The translations under genes and the position numbers were made by a program. Source: Spirochaetales bacterium (GTDB lineage: Bacteria > Spirochaetota > Spirochaetia > DSM-27196 > SLST01). From it: a DNA stretch of 9,321 nt. The stretch spans positions 1-9,321 of the forward strand of contig JANQQY010000609.1 in NCBI GenBank assembly GCA_028284845.1, written 5' to 3'. Under the pieces are notes generated by a model, which was not told the origin of the DNA, searched no databases, and was given only the letters and a program-made list of their open reading frames with translations. Position 1 is the first letter of the stretch; every line of letters begins with the position of its first letter. Shown here piece by piece: positions 6,224 to 9,321 of the stretch.

Positions 6224-8244
6224 TGACAACACTTAGCTATTCGATTGAATCGGACGGGATGACCGTCTACGGGGACATTGGGGATCGACAACGGATTCTG
6301 CTGTCCGGGGTGAATCCGTCACTCGAGATCACCGTCGCAGACGCCCCTTCGTCTTTATCGGGTTCGTCTCGGCTCGGACAACGGAAGAGGTCATCCGAAG
6401 GGGTCAGGACCTCGGCGGCTTCGGCCGTAACGTTCCCGTCGGCATCGGCGACCAGAACAGCCTCAGGAGGGCTCGAGTGGACGACTGACCATGTGAGGCT
6501 CGTATGGACGATGCGGCCGCTCGAAGCGTCGGCATGGCACGAGATACAGCTGATCGCAACAAACGTCTCCGACGCACCCATTCGCATCGGCGAAGTTCGG
6601 CTCTTTGGAGAGAGAGCGGCGCTCGGCCAGAGCGTACCATTCGAGATCGCATGGCGGTCCGGATCGGATCTGCTCGATCTCGCGGCACTCGTGCGTTCCC
6701 CGTCGGCACTGGAGAGTCACAATGTGCTTGGACTCGCGAAGAGTGATGGGAGCAACGCGACGGTCATTGGGTGGCACGATCACCGGCGGGGTCGCGGGCG
6801 TATCAAACTCGATCAAGATAGTGACGGGCGTGCGTTCCTCACGCCGATTGCGACTTTCGATGGCATGTCAATCTCACCGGGAAACAGAGCCTCGCTCTCT
6901 TCGTGGATCATCGGCCGCGGCGACTCTCTCAGCGAGCTGATGAACGAGTACGGCAGGCTAAGCGCGCGTCGGTCAGGGACACTTGTGGGTCCGGCTCTCA
7001 CAGGCTGGTGCAGCTGGTACTACTACTACGATACGCTGACAGCGAGCGATCTCTGGGACAACGTCGATACTCTCTCCACATCTAAAATGGCAGCGGAACT
7101 CGACGTTATTCAGATCGATGACGGGTGGAATCGTCCCGGTGACGGCAGACGACGAGTCTGGGGAGACTGGGAAGCCGGGGCTCTCTTTCCAGATGGGATG
7201 GCGAACGCGGCGCACCGGATCCACGATGCGGGATTCTCAGCAGGACTCTGGCTCGCACCGTTCTCGGTTGACCCGGAGTCCGATCTCGCAGCGGCCCACC
7301 CGGAGTGGATGGTTCAGGGCGAGAGCGGTCCGGTGGACGCATTTGGATGCTTCGCTCTCGACCTGACACATCCCGGAGCGCTCGGGTTTCTCCGCGAGAC
7401 CTTTCGTCGCGTCTTTGATTGGGGTTTCGACTACGTGAAGCTCGACTTCATGGTCCATGCGCTGGTGAACGGCAGAAGGTACGATCCCGGGCTCTCGCTC
7501 ACAGACGCGTTCAGGGCAGGTCTGAGTACGATCCGTGCGGAGGCTCGCGATCGATTTATCCTTGGATGCGGCGCGCCGTTCTCGCCCTGCCTGGGCCTCG
7601 TCGACGCGATGCGAATTGGGTACGACGTCTCAAGCCGATGGGACGTTCGGGTGAACGAGGCAGCATGGCCTGCCGGGAACCTCAACATCCGGGCCGCGGC
7701 CTTGCAGACGATCTGGCACAGCTGGATGCACCGAACGTGGTGGATCAACGACCCCGATTGCCTGATGGTCCGCGACCGCGCATCCGAGCCGGAACTCGAG
7801 AACGTGGGCCAACACTTTCCGGACGCTGTCGATGATCCGCCGCATGGCCTCTCTGAGGCCGAGGCACGGTTTTGGGTCAATCTCGTCTGGATCACCGGCG
7901 GCCTCACCTTGCTTGGCGAGAAGCTCTCAGCGCTTACAGGCACGCGGCGGGATCTTCTTGGCAAGGCATTCCCGGTCAACTCGGCGGAGACTCGCGTTGT
8001 TGACTTCTACGAGGTTCCGGATGTCGCACTGATTCGGTCCACCAGGCCCGGGATGATCGGTTGTTTCTCCACAGGAGAGGAACCAGTTCACATACGCGTT
8101 GATGGGGCGCGATGCGGACTACCTGAGACCGGAGCGCTGGTGGAGAGAATCACCGGCCGTCGACTTGAGTACAAAGGCGGAGTGATCCGTTTTCCGGTGC
8201 TGGAGCCACACGATGGATTGGTGTGGATCATGGAGGAGGAGTAA
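6223..8244 (+). CDS. GH36 family alpha-galactosidase-type glycoside hydrolase
   Basis: This 673-residue enzyme of glycoside hydrolase clan D should remove terminal alpha-galactosyl groups with retention of configuration. An N-terminal beta-sandwich (about 1-240) precedes the TIM barrel, which begins at LTGWCSWYYYYD (259-270). QIDDGW (297-302) and WGDWE follow. The nucleophile is Asp408 in YVKLDF, and the acid/base is Asp468 in MRIGYDVSSRW. GCGAPF (448-453) is the usual strand before it. A short beta domain closes the protein. No signal peptide is seen, so it probably acts in the cytoplasm on imported oligosaccharides. The start is uncertain: ATG 6223 lacks a well-spaced Shine-Dalgarno, and Met13 is an alternative. 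Residues 43-83 are Ser/Ala/Arg-rich with odd codons (see findings). The creatininase-family gene follows with 2 bp between. Galactosidase specificity is the family's main activity; GH36 also includes N-acetylgalactosaminidases and raffinose-synthase-like enzymes. Confidence 0.9.
   Translation: MTTLSYSIESDGMTVYGDIGDRQRILLSGVNPSLEITVADAPSSLSGSSRLGQRKRSSEGVRTSAASAVTFPSASATRTASGGLEWTTDHVRLVWTMRPLEASAWHEIQLIATNVSDAPIRIGEVRLFGERAALGQSVPFEIAWRSGSDLLDLAALVRSPSALESHNVLGLAKSDGSNATVIGWHDHRRGRGRIKLDQDSDGRAFLTPIATFDGMSISPGNRASLSSWIIGRGDSLSELMNEYGRLSARRSGTLVGPALTGWCSWYYYYDTLTASDLWDNVDTLSTSKMAAELDVIQIDDGWNRPGDGRRRVWGDWEAGALFPDGMANAAHRIHDAGFSAGLWLAPFSVDPESDLAAAHPEWMVQGESGPVDAFGCFALDLTHPGALGFLRETFRRVFDWGFDYVKLDFMVHALVNGRRYDPGLSLTDAFRAGLSTIRAEARDRFILGCGAPFSPCLGLVDAMRIGYDVSSRWDVRVNEAAWPAGNLNIRAAALQTIWHSWMHRTWWINDPDCLMVRDRASEPELENVGQHFPDAVDDPPHGLSEAEARFWVNLVWITGGLTLLGEKLSALTGTRRDLLGKAFPVNSAETRVVDFYEVPDVALIRSTRPGMIGCFSTGEEPVHIRVDGARCGLPETGALVERITGRRLEYKGGVIRFPVLEPHDGLVWIMEEE
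8232..8240 (+). promoter_or_regulatory. Ribosome-binding site of the creatininase-family gene
   Basis: GGAGGAGGA encodes the final Glu codons of the GH36 protein and also places a strong AGGAGG 7 nt before the ATG at 8247. This selects that ATG over the GTG at 8223 and points to coupled translation. Confidence 0.85.
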
Positions 8245-8246
8245 TC

Positions 8247-9110
8247 ATGAGTGAGGTCCGAATAGAGTATCTGCGGCCGGCGCAGATTGAGAGGGCGCAG
8301 GAAACGTGTCCCACGATCTTCCTGCCGATTGGAACGATTGAGTGGCACGGCCTGCACAATGTGACGGGTGTCGATTCGTTAAAGGCACACGAACTCTGTG
8401 TTCAGGCAGCACGGATGGGAGGCGGGGTCGTGCATCCGGCGCACTACGGCGCGGTTGGCGGACTCAATGAGCCACACACGTTTGTCTTTGATACTGAAGA
8501 TTACATCGACAGTACCTACTTCCAGCCGTGGATTGAGAAGTGGTGTCGTGAGGCGGTTCGAAATGGGTACCGGGCGATTGTTCTTCTGACCGGGCACTAC
8601 GGCGCCGGACAGCAGATTGCGGTTCGCGCCGCCGCGACTCACATGAGTCGCCTCCTCAACGTCCCAATCTTGGGCACGGCGGAGTATTGGCTGGCCACAG
8701 ACATCCACTACTACGGCGATCATGCCGGCTTCTTTGAAACCTCTCTGATGATGCACCTCTTCCCGGGAACGGTCGATCTGACCTTGCTGGGCGAGCCCCC
8801 CTATCAGGGTGTCGGCGGGAAGGACCCCAAGGAGTTCGCAACTGCGGAGGACGGCAAGAGGTACGCGGATCTCATCGTCCGAAGAATGGCCTCCCTGGCG
8901 GAGTCGATGCCCAGGTGGACGCCGGAGCAGGTGCAGACATTCGCGGATGCAGAGCAGGCCATCCTCAACGCTCAGGTTCGTCAGGCCGCACCGGACGGTC
9001 CCGGATGGGAAGCGTGGAAGAACGTTGGCAATGGTGTTCTCGACCCGTACCCGGAGGCGCTGGTCAACGCTCGGTTTAATGTGATTGAGGAGATTGCCGC
9101 GCGACTCTAG
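8247..9110 (+). CDS. Creatininase/creatinine amidohydrolase family protein
   Basis: This 287-residue cytoplasmic metalloprotein belongs to a family that hydrolyses cyclic or linear amides (creatininase, FAPy deformylases, MftE peptidase). The signature FLPIGTIEWHGLHNVTGVDSLKA supplies likely metal ligands Glu32, His34 and Asp43. His117 in TGHYGAG and Glu164 in DHAGFFETS (158-166) complete the typical site. True creatininase has HYEN at the His117 position, and here it is HYGA, so creatinine is probably not the substrate. Trp33 and the Tyr/His-rich TDIHYYGDHAG region may shape the pocket. The gene begins 2 bp after the GH36 stop with a very strong ribosome-binding site, so the two are probably made together. 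One reading is removal of an amide or amino substituent from a glycan-derived product (inference). The stop shares CTAG with the convergent gene. Confidence 0.88.
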   Translation: MSEVRIEYLRPAQIERAQETCPTIFLPIGTIEWHGLHNVTGVDSLKAHELCVQAARMGGGVVHPAHYGAVGGLNEPHTFVFDTEDYIDSTYFQPWIEKWCREAVRNGYRAIVLLTGHYGAGQQIAVRAAATHMSRLLNVPILGTAEYWLATDIHYYGDHAGFFETSLMMHLFPGTVDLTLLGEPPYQGVGGKDPKEFATAEDGKRYADLIVRRMASLAESMPRWTPEQVQTFADAEQAILNAQVRQAAPDGPGWEAWKNVGNGVLDPYPEALVNARFNVIEEIAARL

Positions 9111-9321
9111 CGATGTGTGACGCGGATCTCGCCTGGGGTGATCCCTGCGGGCACCCGTGTGACAACCTTCGTGCCGGGAGGCGCCGTGACCGCGAGGTTC
9201 ATTGCGTCACCGGCAATGTCCCACCTGACGGCGACGTCTCCACGCACCGTGGGCACGATCCCTTGGGCGGAACGCAGGTCACCAGGAACCGGCGCAACCG
9301 TCACCGTCTGGGCGCCGGGTT
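9107..9321 (-). CDS. C-terminal fragment of a probable alpha-L-rhamnosidase (GH78-like)
   Basis: The frame is open to the right edge, giving the last 70 residues of a longer protein whose start is outside the window. The segment VPGDLRSAQGIVPTVRGDVAVRWD, then MNLAVTAPPGTKVVTRVPAG, closely fits the all-beta C-terminal domain of bacterial GH78 alpha-L-rhamnosidases (pattern: vPT-rGdv-v-W, then l-v-vPagt-a-v-lP). The catalytic domain is not visible, so activity rests on that domain match. The GTG at 9304 is an internal valine codon. The gene converges on the creatininase-family gene with a 4-bp overlap at the stops. With the GH36 enzyme it suggests a substrate carrying galactose and rhamnose. 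Confidence 0.7.
   Translation of the reverse strand, partial: PGAQTVTVAPVPGDLRSAQGIVPTVRGDVAVRWDIAGDAMNLAVTAPPGTKVVTRVPAGITPGEIRVTHR

Noticed and set aside
5139..6236. Long + strand open frame (365 codons) antisense to the UroD-like gene
   Set aside because: No recognisable motif, no suitable start signal, and it overlaps the 3' end of the second PhyH gene. The - strand frame is conserved.
8223..8246. GTG at 8223 as the creatininase-family start
   Set aside because: It would add MDHGGGVI read from the ribosome-binding site itself. The ATG at 8247 has that site at the right distance.
9302..9304. GTG at 9304 as the start of a small 65-residue gene
   Set aside because: The frame is open to the window edge with rhamnosidase-like residues before it, so it is an internal codon of a larger gene.

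Overview
The window is about 9.3 kb of dense bacterial DNA (roughly 58-60% G+C by eye). It holds nine protein-coding genes, two of them cut by the window edges. I see no RNA gene, CRISPR array, insertion sequence or long repeat, and no gene-free stretch exceeds about 150 bp. The gene mix is an iron-type ABC ATPase with a long C-terminal tail, two phytanoyl-CoA dioxygenase (PhyH) family enzymes, a non-heme UroD-like protein, a creatininase-family protein, an AraC regulator and two glycoside hydrolases. This resembles accessory regions of free-living polysaccharide-using bacteria (Spirochaetota, Lentisphaerota, Armatimonadota and Poribacteria-type genomes carry such families). No marker gene is present, so the taxon is a guess.

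Left part (1-2484): the 3' part of an ABC transporter ATP-binding subunit of the FecE/siderophore type is followed, with a 4-bp overlap, by an Eis-like GNAT acetyltransferase. A 150-bp spacer with three CCGGAC copies then precedes the first PhyH gene.

Middle part (2485-6149): two PhyH-family Fe(II)/2-oxoglutarate oxygenase genes on the + strand alternate with two - strand genes, an AraC-type regulator and a UroD-like gene. The regulator and the second oxygenase diverge from a spacer of only 62 bp containing an inverted repeat that covers the oxygenase ribosome-binding site. The convergent gene ends overlap by 4 and 26 bp.

Right part (6150-9321): a GH36 alpha-galactosidase-type gene and a creatininase-family gene form a tight pair with 2 bp between them. 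They converge on the C-terminus of a probable GH78 alpha-L-rhamnosidase, again sharing a CTAG at the stop codons.

Working model (inference): the AraC protein senses a small ligand and controls at least the divergent oxygenase. The oxygenases, UroD-like protein, creatininase-family hydrolase and glycosidases may break down a galactose- or rhamnose-containing, possibly methylated or amidated, glycan or glycoside. The ABC and GNAT pair looks functionally separate. The most interesting points are the oxygenase/UroD/creatininase grouping, the altered UroD-like active site, the apparently leaderless - strand genes, and a segment of the GH36 gene whose codon pattern fits another frame.
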